NCBI RefSeq assembly: GCF_001426585.1
Contig: NZ_LMEI01000013.1
Coordinates: 631,180 to 695,179, forward strand
Source of the DNA: Streptomyces sp. Root431
GTDB taxonomy: Bacteria; Actinomycetota; Actinomycetes; Streptomycetales; Streptomycetaceae
Direction of reading: 5' to 3'
DNA length: 64,000 nt
How positions within the stretch are numbered: position 1 is the stretch's first letter; every line of letters begins with the position of its first letter. The translations under genes and the position numbers were made by a program. Positions 17,177 to 24,743 of the stretch are shown one piece after another. Under the pieces are notes generated by a model that was given only the letters and a program-made list of their open reading frames with translations, was not told the origin of the DNA and ran no database searches.

Positions 17177-18097
17177 CTACCGCCGGCCTCCGTGCGAGCC
17201 GTACGAGCCGTACGAGTCGAGGACCTCAGGGGTCGCCTCCCAGGACGAAGACCCCTCCCCGGCGACGACGAAATCCCCGGCGCCGACGACGTCCCCGATG
17301 TCGATCCGCGCGGCGTCGAACTCGCCGTCCCGGGTGGGCTTCCGGTGCGCGGGGCGGCGCGGCTCGTCGTCGCCCATGATCAGCAGCGGGTCGAACATCA
17401 CGACGGCCGCGGCCAGGACGAGGAAGATCAGCGGACCGACGAGCATCGGCAGCACGTTCAGGAGCGAGGAACCGTCGGTGATGTGCGAAGCCTCGTCGAC
17501 CCGCACGCTGACGGCGGCCATGCCCGTGTAGTGCATGCCGGTCACAGCGACGCCCATGACGACACTGGCGCCGAGGCTGGCCCGGAAGCCGCGGATCGAG
17601 ACCGCCGCCCAGAGCGCGGCGGTCGCCGCGACGACGGCGATGAGCACGGACACGACGACGACGGCGGGGGCGTAGCCGAGCTGTCCGGTCATCCGCATGG
17701 CCGCCATGCCCAGGTAGTGCATGCCGGCGACGCCGAGTCCGGTGAAGACGCCCGCGACGAGCAGCGGGGCCGGCCGGGCGCCGAGGTAGCCCACGATGAA
17801 GACGCCGACGCCCACGACGAGCACGGCCACGAGGAGGCTGAGGAACGTCAGGGACGCGTCGTACGAGATCGTCGTCTCGCGCACCTGGAAGCCGAGCATG
17901 GCGATGAAGTGCATCGTCCAGATGCCACATCCGATGGAGGCCGCGCCGAGCGCCAGCCAACCGGGCTTCCGCGCACGGTCGGTGCTGAGGGACCTGACCG
18001 TGCAACGCAGACCCAGGGCGCTTCCCAGACAGGCCATCACGTAACCCACCAAGGGCGTGACCATGCCGTAGCTGAAGCCGTCGATCGTGCCGTGCAC
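17177..18097 (-). CDS. MHYT-domain integral membrane sensor
   Basis: A 306-residue protein with seven hydrophobic segments. Three copies of the MHYT signature are visible (MHFIAM, MHYLGM, MHYTGM), each near the outer end of a helix, as proposed for copper-dependent sensing of gases. There is no GGDEF, EAL or kinase domain; the C-terminus is a hydrophilic tail of about 75 residues ending in a Gly/Ser/Tyr-rich stretch. The GTG at 18097 has GAAGGG upstream. The signalling output is therefore unknown, although MHYT-only proteins are common in Streptomyces. Confidence 0.88.
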   Translation of the reverse strand: MHGTIDGFSYGMVTPLVGYVMACLGSALGLRCTVRSLSTDRARKPGWLALGAASIGCGIWTMHFIAMLGFQVRETTISYDASLTFLSLLVAVLVVGVGVFIVGYLGARPAPLLVAGVFTGLGVAGMHYLGMAAMRMTGQLGYAPAVVVVSVLIAVVAATAALWAAVSIRGFRASLGASVVMGVAVTGMHYTGMAAVSVRVDEASHITDGSSLLNVLPMLVGPLIFLVLAAAVVMFDPLLIMGDDEPRRPAHRKPTRDGEFDAARIDIGDVVGAGDFVVAGEGSSSWEATPEVLDSYGSYGSHGGRR

Positions 18098-18261
18098 CCT
18101 GCAACCCTTCGGGAATCGCGCGGCGCACGCCGCGAAACTCAAATGTGGAGATCTTGTGAACAAGCGACTCTAACTCAGCCCCCTCCCCGGCCGACCCAGC
18201 CCCACCCCGCTCCCCAGCCGGTACGCTGTAGCCCGCTCCACCCCAGGTGGGCAGGGGCGAG

Positions 18262-18346
18262 GGTGGGTTGCCCGAGCGGCCTAAGGGAACGGTCTTGAAA
18301 ACCGTCGTGGCGCGAGTCACCGTGGGTTCAAATCCCACACCCACCG
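18262..18346 (+). tRNA. tRNA-Ser(UGA)
   Basis: An 85-base type II tRNA: acceptor 18262-18268 pairs with 18339-18345, the anticodon loop CTTGAAA gives UGA, there is a long variable arm, and the T-loop is TTCAAAT. CCA is not encoded. Confidence 0.97.
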
Positions 18347-18373
18347 CACCGGATCAGCGTCCACGCTGATCGC

Positions 18374-18405
18374 AAGGGGCGCCTCTCGTCAGAGGCGCCC
18401 CTTTT
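18374..18405 (+). terminator. Intrinsic terminator after tRNA-Ser(UGA)
   Basis: A perfect 13-bp stem (18374-18386 with 18391-18403) with a CGTC loop and a run of four T. It lies between the tRNA and the macrodomain gene. Confidence 0.88.
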
Positions 18406-18424
18406 CGCATGAAGGGGTCTTGGC

Positions 18425-18949
18425 GTGGTGCGGATCGTGCTGGTGCAGGGGGACATCACCGCCGAGGCGGTGGACGCGGTGGTCAATGCCGCGAACTCGT
18501 CGCTGCTCGGGGGCGGGGGCGTCGACGGAGCCATTCACCGGAAGGGCGGGCCGGAGATCCTCGCCGCCTGTCAGGACCTGCGGCGCTCCCACTACGGCAA
18601 GGGGCTGGCGACCGGTCAGGCGGTGGCGACGACCGCGGGGCGGTTGCCGGCCCGGCACGTGATCCACACCGTGGGGCCGGTCTGGTCGCGGGACGAGGAC
18701 CGGTCGGCGCTGCTGGCCTCCTGCTATCGCGAATCCCTGCGGATCGCCGACGAGCTGGGGGCTCGTACGGTCGCGTTCCCGGCGATCTCCACCGGGATCT
18801 ACGGCTGGCCGATGGGGGACGGGGCCAGGATCGCCGTGGAGACCGTGCGGGCCGCCCGTACCGAGGTGGAGGAGGTGCGGTTCGTGCTTTTCGATGCGGG
18901 GGCGTACGCGGCCTTCGAGGCGGCGGTCGGCAGGCAGGACTTTTCGTAG
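18425..18949 (+). CDS. Macrodomain O-acetyl-ADP-ribose deacetylase (YmdB-like)
   Basis: A 174-residue single macrodomain. Motifs: QGDITAEAVDAVVNAANSSL near the N-terminus, GGGGVDGAIHRKGGPE (the glycine-rich binding loop) and AFPAISTGIYGWP. These domains bind ADP-ribose and remove acetyl or ADP-ribosyl groups. The start is a GTG at 18425, 20 bases after the tRNA terminator; the Shine-Dalgarno signal is weak (AAGGGG). There is no partner ADP-ribosyltransferase nearby, so a housekeeping role is more likely than a toxin-antitoxin one. Confidence 0.9.
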   Translation: MVRIVLVQGDITAEAVDAVVNAANSSLLGGGGVDGAIHRKGGPEILAACQDLRRSHYGKGLATGQAVATTAGRLPARHVIHTVGPVWSRDEDRSALLASCYRESLRIADELGARTVAFPAISTGIYGWPMGDGARIAVETVRAARTEVEEVRFVLFDAGAYAAFEAAVGRQDFS

Positions 18950-19337
18950 AACGCATTTGTCTGGACGGTGATTGCGTTCGAATTGCGCGTTCCCGGGACT
19001 CGCCGGGACGTCTTTCCGAGAGAAAGATTGGCGGAAAATCTGCCGGAACGCTTCCTCCCTTACCGCGCACGGATCCTCCCGGTCGCTCACCTCCCATCGA
19101 CCGGCTGAGCTGCGCCGTTCTCGCTTCGCCGGGGTTTATCAGCCTGTCCTCACGCTTGCGGGGGAATAAGCCGCTCCGGGGTGGTTCGACGGGGATTCGG
19201 TGGGCAACTCTGGATTCGCGACGTCGAGCACAACGACCGAGGCGGTCGGCCAACTGCCTGGGTAATGGCTGTAGTTCAGAGAAGTTCTCGAAGCAGTTCC
19301 GTGCAAAGCATCAGTTTCAGTTCCCGGAGGAACAGAC
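18950..19337. other. 388-bp intergenic region before the small secreted protein gene
   Basis: Less GC-rich than coding DNA nearby. It contains a short GAGAA/TTCTC inverted repeat near 19280 and probably the promoter of the gene at 19338. No gene was seen. Confidence 0.5.
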
Positions 19338-19643
19338 ATGGCAAGCATCCGTACCGCCCGCGTTCTCGCCGCTGCCGCCGCCCTGCCCCTCGCCGCCGCG
19401 CTCTTCACGGGGGTGGCCCAGGCCGACAACGGTGGGTTCGCGGACGACGGATCGAACACGAGCGTCGCCACGATCATCGGCAGCGGTGTGGGTGGGGACA
19501 ACAACGGAAACTCGACCACCACGCAGCAGGTGGCGACCGGTTCCGGTGCCTCCAACCAGAACAACACGGCGAGCGTGAACGGCTCCGCGTTCACCCACAT
19601 CGACCAGTCGAACGCGGTGGTGAACTTCTACCCGTGGTGGTAG
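19338..19643 (+). CDS. Small secreted Asn/Ser/Gly/Thr-rich protein
   Basis: A 101-residue protein with a clear Sec signal (residues 1-29, cleavage after AQA). The mature 72 residues are rich in Gly, Asn, Ser, Thr and Gln with no cysteine, and end in an aromatic VNFYPWW. Short related segments recur: SGVGGDNNGNSTT and GSGASNQNNTASVNGSAF. It has a strong GGAGGAACA ribosome site. It is not a chaplin (no chaplin domain, no Cys pair) or a recognised rodlin. A role as a surface or fibre-forming protein is only inference from composition. Confidence 0.8.
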   Translation: MASIRTARVLAAAAALPLAAALFTGVAQADNGGFADDGSNTSVATIIGSGVGGDNNGNSTTTQQVATGSGASNQNNTASVNGSAFTHIDQSNAVVNFYPWW

Positions 19644-19702
19644 TCGGCAGTAGCACGGGAGCCGGCCCGACGGGGGGCTTGACCGCGGTGTGAACGACGA
19701 AC

Positions 19703-19746
19703 GACGGCCTGCGCGCCGGTACTTCGGTACCGGCGTGCGGGCCGTC
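19703..19746 (+). terminator. Long hairpin with UUCG tetraloop
   Basis: A 20-bp stem (19703-19722 with 19727-19746, two G-U pairs) closed by TTCG. It ends the transcript of the small secreted protein gene. Confidence 0.85.
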
Positions 19747-19780
19747 TCGCGTTTCGCGCCCCCGGGTTCGGGGGCGCTCG

Positions 19781-19851
19781 CCGGTGCAGAGGTGCGCGCC
19801 GGTATGGGGCGCGTACCGGTACAGGGGCGCGCGCCGGTACAGGGGTGCGTG
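19781..19851. repeat. CCGGT-containing tandem repeat, about 18-bp period
   Basis: Four units start with CCGGT at 19781, 19799, 19816 and 19834 (spacing 18, 17, 18); two share CCGGTACAGGGG. Confidence 0.7.
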
Positions 19852-19935
19852 CGAACGCCGACCGTGTGCCGGAGGGTCCGAACGTCTACCGCTCACCCCA
19901 GGGCGTGCGTCGCCGACCTTGACAGGGGTCCTGAA

Positions 19936-19952
19936 TCTGACGGACAGTCAGA
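19936..19952. promoter_or_regulatory. Putative TetR-type operator before the acyl-CoA module
   Basis: TCTGAC and GTCAGA form perfect six-base arms around GGACA. The site is 32 bases before the GTG start of the first gene and just after a TTGACA-like box, a position suited to repression. No regulator gene adjoins the cluster. Confidence 0.55.
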
Positions 19953-19983
19953 AACCTCAGTCGTCCCACGGGAGGCCGTCGCC

Positions 19984-21150
19984 GTGCACCTCGCCCCGAC
20001 CGAGCGGCAGCTGCGGCTGCGCGCCGAACTCCGCGCGTACTTCCGCGAGGTGATGCCCGACGGCCCGCCTCCCCCCGACGACGCCGCCGCCCAGCGCCGG
20101 CTGCTCCGGCGGATCGGGGCGGACGGGCTCCTCGGTCTCGGCTGGCCCGAGGAGTACGGCGGTCAGGGGCGCGGCCCCGACGAGCAGTTCGTCTTCTTCG
20201 ACGAGGCCTACCGGGCGGGCGCCCCCGTCTCCATGGTCACCCTCAACACCGTCGGGCCCACCCTGATGAAGTACGGGACCGACGAGCAGAAGGACTACTT
20301 CCTGCCCCGGATCCTGCGCGGCGAGACCGTCTTCGCCATCGGCTACAGCGAGCCCGAGGCCGGCACGGACCTGGCCTCCCTCCGGACGCGCGCGGTGCGG
20401 GACGGCGCGGCCTGGCTGATCGACGGGCAGAAGATCTTCACCTCCAACGCCCAGAACGCCGACTGGATCTGGCTCGCCTGCCGCACCGACCCCGACGCGC
20501 CGCCGCACCGGGGCATCTCCATCGTCCTCGTGCCCACCGACGCGCCGGGCTTCTCCTGGACCCCGATCGCGACCGTCGGCGGGCTGACGACGACCGCGAC
20601 CTACTACGACGGGATACGGGTGCCCGCCGGGAACCTCGTCGGGCCGGAGCACGGCGGCTGGGGGCTGATCACCGAGCAGCTCAACCACGAGCGGGTCGCG
20701 CTCGCCGCGATCGGCATGCAGGCCGAGGACTTCTTCGCGGCGGCGCTCGACCGGGCGCGCACCCCCGATCCGGTGACGGGCAGGCGCCGTGTTGACGAGC
20801 CGTGGATACGGATTCGGGCCGCCGAAGCGCACGCCCGGCTGGCGGCAACGCGCCTGCTCAACTGGCGTTTGGTGGGGGACGTGGGGGCCGGCCGGCTGGC
20901 CCCGGGGGACGCGAGCGGCGTGAAGTTCGCGGGAACCGAATCGGCGGTCGAGGTGTATCGAATATGTCAGGAGATCGCGGGCGGGGCGGGGACGGTGCGA
21001 GCGGGTTCGCCGGGGGAGTTCGACGGCGGCGAGCTGGAGCGCATGAACCGCGCCGCGCAGATCAACACCTTCGGGGGAGGGGTGAGCGAGGTGCAGCGCG
21101 AGATCGTCGCGAGGATGCGGCTCGGCATGAAGGGGAGGGGGCGGCGATGA
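19984..21150 (+). CDS. Acyl-CoA dehydrogenase, large-type subunit (FadE29-like)
   Basis: A 388-residue acyl-CoA dehydrogenase. The FAD/substrate motif SEPEAGTDLASL is intact (near residue 122), followed by WLIDGQKIFTSNAQNADWIW and the C-terminal FGGGVSEVQREIVARMRLG. It oxidises an acyl-CoA to the 2-enoyl-CoA. The GTG at 19984 follows GGGAGG; a longer open frame starting at 19690 would run through the operator. It heads a five-gene cluster. Together with the short dehydrogenase at 22117 it probably forms an alpha2beta2 enzyme like mycobacterial FadE28-FadE29. The steroid link is inference from gene order. Confidence 0.87.
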   Translation: MHLAPTERQLRLRAELRAYFREVMPDGPPPPDDAAAQRRLLRRIGADGLLGLGWPEEYGGQGRGPDEQFVFFDEAYRAGAPVSMVTLNTVGPTLMKYGTDEQKDYFLPRILRGETVFAIGYSEPEAGTDLASLRTRAVRDGAAWLIDGQKIFTSNAQNADWIWLACRTDPDAPPHRGISIVLVPTDAPGFSWTPIATVGGLTTTATYYDGIRVPAGNLVGPEHGGWGLITEQLNHERVALAAIGMQAEDFFAAALDRARTPDPVTGRRRVDEPWIRIRAAEAHARLAATRLLNWRLVGDVGAGRLAPGDASGVKFAGTESAVEVYRICQEIAGGAGTVRAGSPGEFDGGELERMNRAAQINTFGGGVSEVQREIVARMRLGMKGRGRR

Positions 21151-22115
21151 GCGGTACGGAGACGCCACCGGACGAGCTGTACGAGCGGCTCGCCGCCTAC
21201 GAGGGGCGGTCCGCCGCCACCGCCGGAGTCGGCAAGGACCCGGTCAACCTGCCCATGATCAGGCACTGGTGCGAGGCCATGGGGGACGCCCACCCGGCGT
21301 ACGAGGGGCCAGGGGCGGTCGCGCCCCCGACCATGCTCCAGGCATGGACCATGGGCGGCCTCTCCGGGCACGCCGGCCGCTCCGAGGCCTACGACGAGCT
21401 GTCCGCGCTGCTCGACGGCGCGGGGTACACCTCGGTCGTCGCGACCGACTGCGAGCAGGAGTACCTCCGGCCGCTGCGGCCGGGGGACGCGATCACCTTC
21501 GACGCCGTCATCGAATCCGTGTCGCCACGCAAGACGACCAAGCTCGGTACCGGGCACTTCGTCACCACCCGGATGGACGTCCTGGCGGACGGCGAGCTCG
21601 CGGGCACCCACCGCTTCCGGATCCTCAAGTACGCGCCCGCGGGACGTCCCCCGAAGCCCGCACAGCGGGCCTCGAAGCCCGAGCAGCGGACCCCGGAGAC
21701 CGCCGCGGCGGCGCCCCGGAGGCCCCGCCCGGTCGTCAACCGGGACAACGCCGGATTCTGGGAGGGCGTGGCCGCGCACCGGCTGCTCATCCAGCGCTGC
21801 GGTGGCTGCGCGAGCCTGCGGCTCCCCTGGCTTCCGGGGTGCGCCGAGTGCGGCTCGCCGGAGTGGGACACCGTCGAGGCGAGCGGCGCCGGGACCGTCT
21901 ACTCGTACGTGGTGATGCACCACCCGCCCTTCCCGGCCTTCGACCCGCCGTACGCGGTCGGGCTCGTCGAACTGGCCGAGGGCGTGCGGATCGTGAGCAA
22001 CGTGGTGGGCGTGCCGTACGACAAGGTCCGGATCGGGATGCCGGTGCGGCTGGAGTTCCTGCGGGTCGACGACGAGCTGGAGCTCCCCGTCTTCCGCGCG
22101 GGAGGGGAGGGCTGA
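21147..22115 (+). CDS. MaoC-like hydratase N-domain fused to DUF35 zinc-ribbon/OB fold (ChsH2-like)
   Basis: A 322-residue fusion. The first 160 residues form a hot-dog (FAS1-dehydratase N-type) domain; a Pro/Ala linker follows; the C-terminal half is DUF35, with a rubredoxin-like zinc ribbon C-x2-C-x10-C-x2-C (RCGGCASL, GCAECGS) and an OB fold. In Mycobacterium tuberculosis, ChsH2 has this architecture: its MaoC half pairs with ChsH1 for hydration, and its DUF35 half binds the aldolase Ltp2. Both partners are present here, two and three genes downstream. ATG overlaps the previous stop as ATGA, so it is translationally coupled. Confidence 0.87.
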   Translation: MSGTETPPDELYERLAAYEGRSAATAGVGKDPVNLPMIRHWCEAMGDAHPAYEGPGAVAPPTMLQAWTMGGLSGHAGRSEAYDELSALLDGAGYTSVVATDCEQEYLRPLRPGDAITFDAVIESVSPRKTTKLGTGHFVTTRMDVLADGELAGTHRFRILKYAPAGRPPKPAQRASKPEQRTPETAAAAPRRPRPVVNRDNAGFWEGVAAHRLLIQRCGGCASLRLPWLPGCAECGSPEWDTVEASGAGTVYSYVVMHHPPFPAFDPPYAVGLVELAEGVRIVSNVVGVPYDKVRIGMPVRLEFLRVDDELELPVFRAGGEG

Positions 22116-22116
22116 C

Positions 22117-23148
22117 ATGGACTTCACCCCCACCGAGGAGCAGGACGCCGTCCGGGAGCTGGCCGCACGGATCTTCGGCGACCTCGCCACCCACGAGCGG
22201 CTCGCGGCCGCCGGCAGCGGCAGTGACGCCGAGCTGTGGAAGGCCCTCTGCGCGGCAGGCCTCCCCGGCGCCGTCGAGGAGACCGGGCTGCTCGGCCTCG
22301 TCCTCCTCCTGGAGGAGCAGGGACGCACGACCGCGCAGGTCCCGCTCGCCGCGAGCTGTGTGTACGGGATCCTCGCCGTCGCCCGGCACGGCACCGAGGA
22401 GCAGCGCGCCCGGCTCCTGCCGGGCCTCCGCGACGGTACGACGGTGGTGACGGGCGCCCTCCCCGCGACCGGCAGGGTCACGGTGCGCGAGGGGCGGCTC
22501 GGCGGGGCCGTCGACTGGGTGCCGTGGCTCAGGGACGCCACCCATGTCCTCGTACCGGACGCGGAGCGCGGCCTGTGGCTCGTCCGCACCGAGGACGCGG
22601 CCCGCATCGAGCCCGTCGAGCTCACCGCGCCCTGGTCGGCGGGGCGGCTCGTGCTCGACGGGACGGCGGGGGAGCGGCTGGGCACCGGCCCCGGGGCCTA
22701 CGAGGACGTGCTGGCCTCCGCCCGCGTCGCCTTCGCCGGGCTCCAGGCGGGTGTGTGCGCCGGGTCCCTCGCCAGAGCCGTGGAGTACACCTCCGTACGC
22801 GAGCAGTTCGGCCGCCCGCTCGCCACCCACCAGGCGGTCCAGCTGCGCGCCGCCGACGCCCACATGGACACCGAGGCCATCCGGGTCACGGCCTACGAGG
22901 CGGCCTGGCGCCACGACGAGGGCCTGGACGCCACCGAGGCCGCCCTGACGGCCGCCTGGTGGGCGTCCGAGGCGGGCAAGCGGGTCGTCCACACCGGGCA
23001 GCACCTCCACGGCGGCATGGGCGCCGACCTCGACCACCCCGTCCACCGGCACTTCCTGTGGGGCCGGCAGCTCGACGCCTATTTGGGCTGCGGCACCGAA
23101 CTCCTCGCCGAACTCGGCGACCTGCTCGCGAAGGGAGACCCGTCATGA
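22117..23148 (+). CDS. Acyl-CoA dehydrogenase, short divergent subunit (FadE28-like)
   Basis: A 343-residue acyl-CoA dehydrogenase homologue. It has the N-terminal helical domain (EEQDAVRELAARIF) and the C-terminal helical domain (YTSVREQFGRPLATHQAVQLRAAD, HLHGGMGADLDHPVHR), but the middle beta domain lacks the SEPxAGTD loop. Such one-sided loss is typical of the alpha2beta2 dehydrogenases of steroid side-chain degradation, where each active site needs both subunits. An excellent GGAGGGGAGG lies ahead of the ATG. It starts one base after the previous stop. Confidence 0.85.
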   Translation: MDFTPTEEQDAVRELAARIFGDLATHERLAAAGSGSDAELWKALCAAGLPGAVEETGLLGLVLLLEEQGRTTAQVPLAASCVYGILAVARHGTEEQRARLLPGLRDGTTVVTGALPATGRVTVREGRLGGAVDWVPWLRDATHVLVPDAERGLWLVRTEDAARIEPVELTAPWSAGRLVLDGTAGERLGTGPGAYEDVLASARVAFAGLQAGVCAGSLARAVEYTSVREQFGRPLATHQAVQLRAADAHMDTEAIRVTAYEAAWRHDEGLDATEAALTAAWWASEAGKRVVHTGQHLHGGMGADLDHPVHRHFLWGRQLDAYLGCGTELLAELGDLLAKGDPS

Positions 23149-23528
23149 AGCCCGGGGACGAGCTGCCACCGCTGACGATCCCGATCACCCGCACCCTGAT
23201 CGTCGCCGGGGCCGTGGCCTCCCGCGACTACCAGGACGTGCACCACGACGCCGAACTGGCCCGGGAGAAGGGCTCCCCGGACATCTTCATGAACATCCTC
23301 ACGACCAACGGGCTCGTCGGCCGGTACATCACCGACCACTTCGGCCCCCGTGCCGCCCTCCGCGGGGTCGCCATCCGGCTCGGCGCCCCCAACTACCCCG
23401 GGGACACCATGACCCTGACCGGGACGGTCACCGAGGTGGCCGGGGACACGGCCACGGTCCGGGTCGTCGGGGCCAACGGCCTGGGGCACCATGTCACCGG
23501 GACGGTCACCGTGGAGGTGGCGCGATGA
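23145..23528 (+). CDS. MaoC-family enoyl-CoA hydratase subunit (ChsH1-like)
   Basis: A 127-residue single hot-dog protein. It has the hydratase motif SRDYQDVHHDAELA (catalytic Asp/His near residue 27-33) and FMNILTTNGLVGRYITD. The size equals ChsH1, which forms a heterotetramer with ChsH2 and hydrates the enoyl-CoA. It overlaps the preceding dehydrogenase and the following thiolase by four bases each (ATGA). Confidence 0.86.
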   Translation: MKPGDELPPLTIPITRTLIVAGAVASRDYQDVHHDAELAREKGSPDIFMNILTTNGLVGRYITDHFGPRAALRGVAIRLGAPNYPGDTMTLTGTVTEVAGDTATVRVVGANGLGHHVTGTVTVEVAR

Positions 23529-24691
23529 GCGTCCGCACCAAGGACGGCCTCGGCGGCCGGGCGGCCGTCGTCGGCATCGGGGCGACGGAGTTCTCCAAGG
23601 ACTCGGGCCGCAGCGAACTCTCCCTCGCCGCCGAGGCGGTACGGGCCGCCCTGGACGACGCAGGGCTGACCCCCGGCGACGTCGACGGCCTGGTCACCTT
23701 CACCATGGACACCAACCCCGAGATCACCGTCGCCCAGGCCGCCGGCATCGGCGAGCTGTCCTTCTTCTCCCGGGTGCACTACGGAGGCGGGGCCGCCTGC
23801 GCCACCGTCCAGCAGGCGGCGCTCGCCGTCGCCGGCGGGGTCGCCGAAGTCGTCGTCTGCTACCGGGCGTTCAACGAGCGCTCCGGACGCCGCTTCGGCT
23901 CCGGGGTCCAGCAGCGGGAGCCCTCCGCCGAGGGCGCCGCGCTCGGCTGGCAGCTGCCCTTCGGGCTGCTCACCCCGGCCTCCTGGGTCGCGATGGCCGC
24001 CCAGCGGTACCTCCACACGTACGGGCTGACCCCGGACGCCTTCGGCCACGTCGCCGTCACCGACCGGCGGTACGCGGCCCGCAACCCCGCCGCGTACTTC
24101 CACGGGAAGCCGATCACCCTCGCCGACCACGCCGCCTCGCGCTGGATCGTCGAGCCGCTGCGGCTCCTCGACTGCTGCCAGGAGACCGATGGCGGCCAGG
24201 CGATCGTCGTCACCTCCGTCGAGCGCGCTCGCGATCTGCCGCGGCCGCCCGCCGTGATCCTGGCGGCGGCCCAGGGCGCCGGACGGAAGCAGGAGGCCAT
24301 GACCAGCTTCTACCGGGACGAGTTGACCGGGCTGCCGGAGATGGGGGTGGTCGCCCGGCAGCTCTGGCGGACCGCGGGCCTCACGCCGGACGACATCGAC
24401 GTGGCCATCCTCTACGACCACTTCACGCCGTTCGTGCTGATGCAGTTGGAGGAGTTCGGCTTCTGCGGTCCCGGGGAGGCGGCGGACTTCGTCGCGGCCG
24501 ACGCGATACCGCTGAACACCCACGGCGGTCAGCTCGGCGAGGCCTATCTGCACGGCATGAACGGCATCGCGGAGGCGGTGCGGCAGGTGCGCGGCACCTC
24601 GGTGAACCAGATACCCGGCGCGGCCCGGACTCTGGTCACGGCGGGTACGGGGGTTCCCACGTCCGGGTTGATCCTGGGCACGGACGGCTGA
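23525..24691 (+). CDS. Thiolase-fold lipid-transfer/aldolase protein (Ltp2-like)
   Basis: A 388-residue thiolase-superfamily protein starting AAVVGIGATEFSKDSGRSE. Ltp2 of mycobacteria is a retro-aldolase whose catalytic residues are tyrosines; the matching YDHFTPF and YLHGMN segments are visible here in the C-terminal third. The final product would be propionyl-CoA and a shortened side chain. It is the last gene of the coupled cluster, beginning in ATGA with the MaoC stop. A SCPx-type thiolase function is the alternative. Confidence 0.85.
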   Translation: MSVRTKDGLGGRAAVVGIGATEFSKDSGRSELSLAAEAVRAALDDAGLTPGDVDGLVTFTMDTNPEITVAQAAGIGELSFFSRVHYGGGAACATVQQAALAVAGGVAEVVVCYRAFNERSGRRFGSGVQQREPSAEGAALGWQLPFGLLTPASWVAMAAQRYLHTYGLTPDAFGHVAVTDRRYAARNPAAYFHGKPITLADHAASRWIVEPLRLLDCCQETDGGQAIVVTSVERARDLPRPPAVILAAAQGAGRKQEAMTSFYRDELTGLPEMGVVARQLWRTAGLTPDDIDVAILYDHFTPFVLMQLEEFGFCGPGEAADFVAADAIPLNTHGGQLGEAYLHGMNGIAEAVRQVRGTSVNQIPGAARTLVTAGTGVPTSGLILGTDG

Positions 24692-24743
24692 CGCGAGGGC
24701 CCCAGCGGTGGCCGGGCGGAGCGGGCGGCCCTCCACTGGCGCC

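Larger units (their letters stand above)
19644..19983. other. 340-bp intergenic region with terminator, repeats and putative operator
   Basis: It holds the UUCG hairpin (19703-19746), the CCGGT repeats (19781-19851), a TTGACA-like -35 box at 19919-19924 and the palindrome at 19936-19952 in front of the acyl-CoA gene cluster. Confidence 0.6.

Noticed and set aside
19338..19643. A chaplin or rodlin gene
   Set aside because: The mature chain lacks the chaplin domain and cysteine pair and does not match rodlin patterns that I know; only the small size and secretion fit.
19936..19952. A KstR or KstR2 operator (steroid regulon)
   Set aside because: The palindrome does not contain the AAC..GTT core I recall for those regulators, so the steroid link is not supported by the operator.
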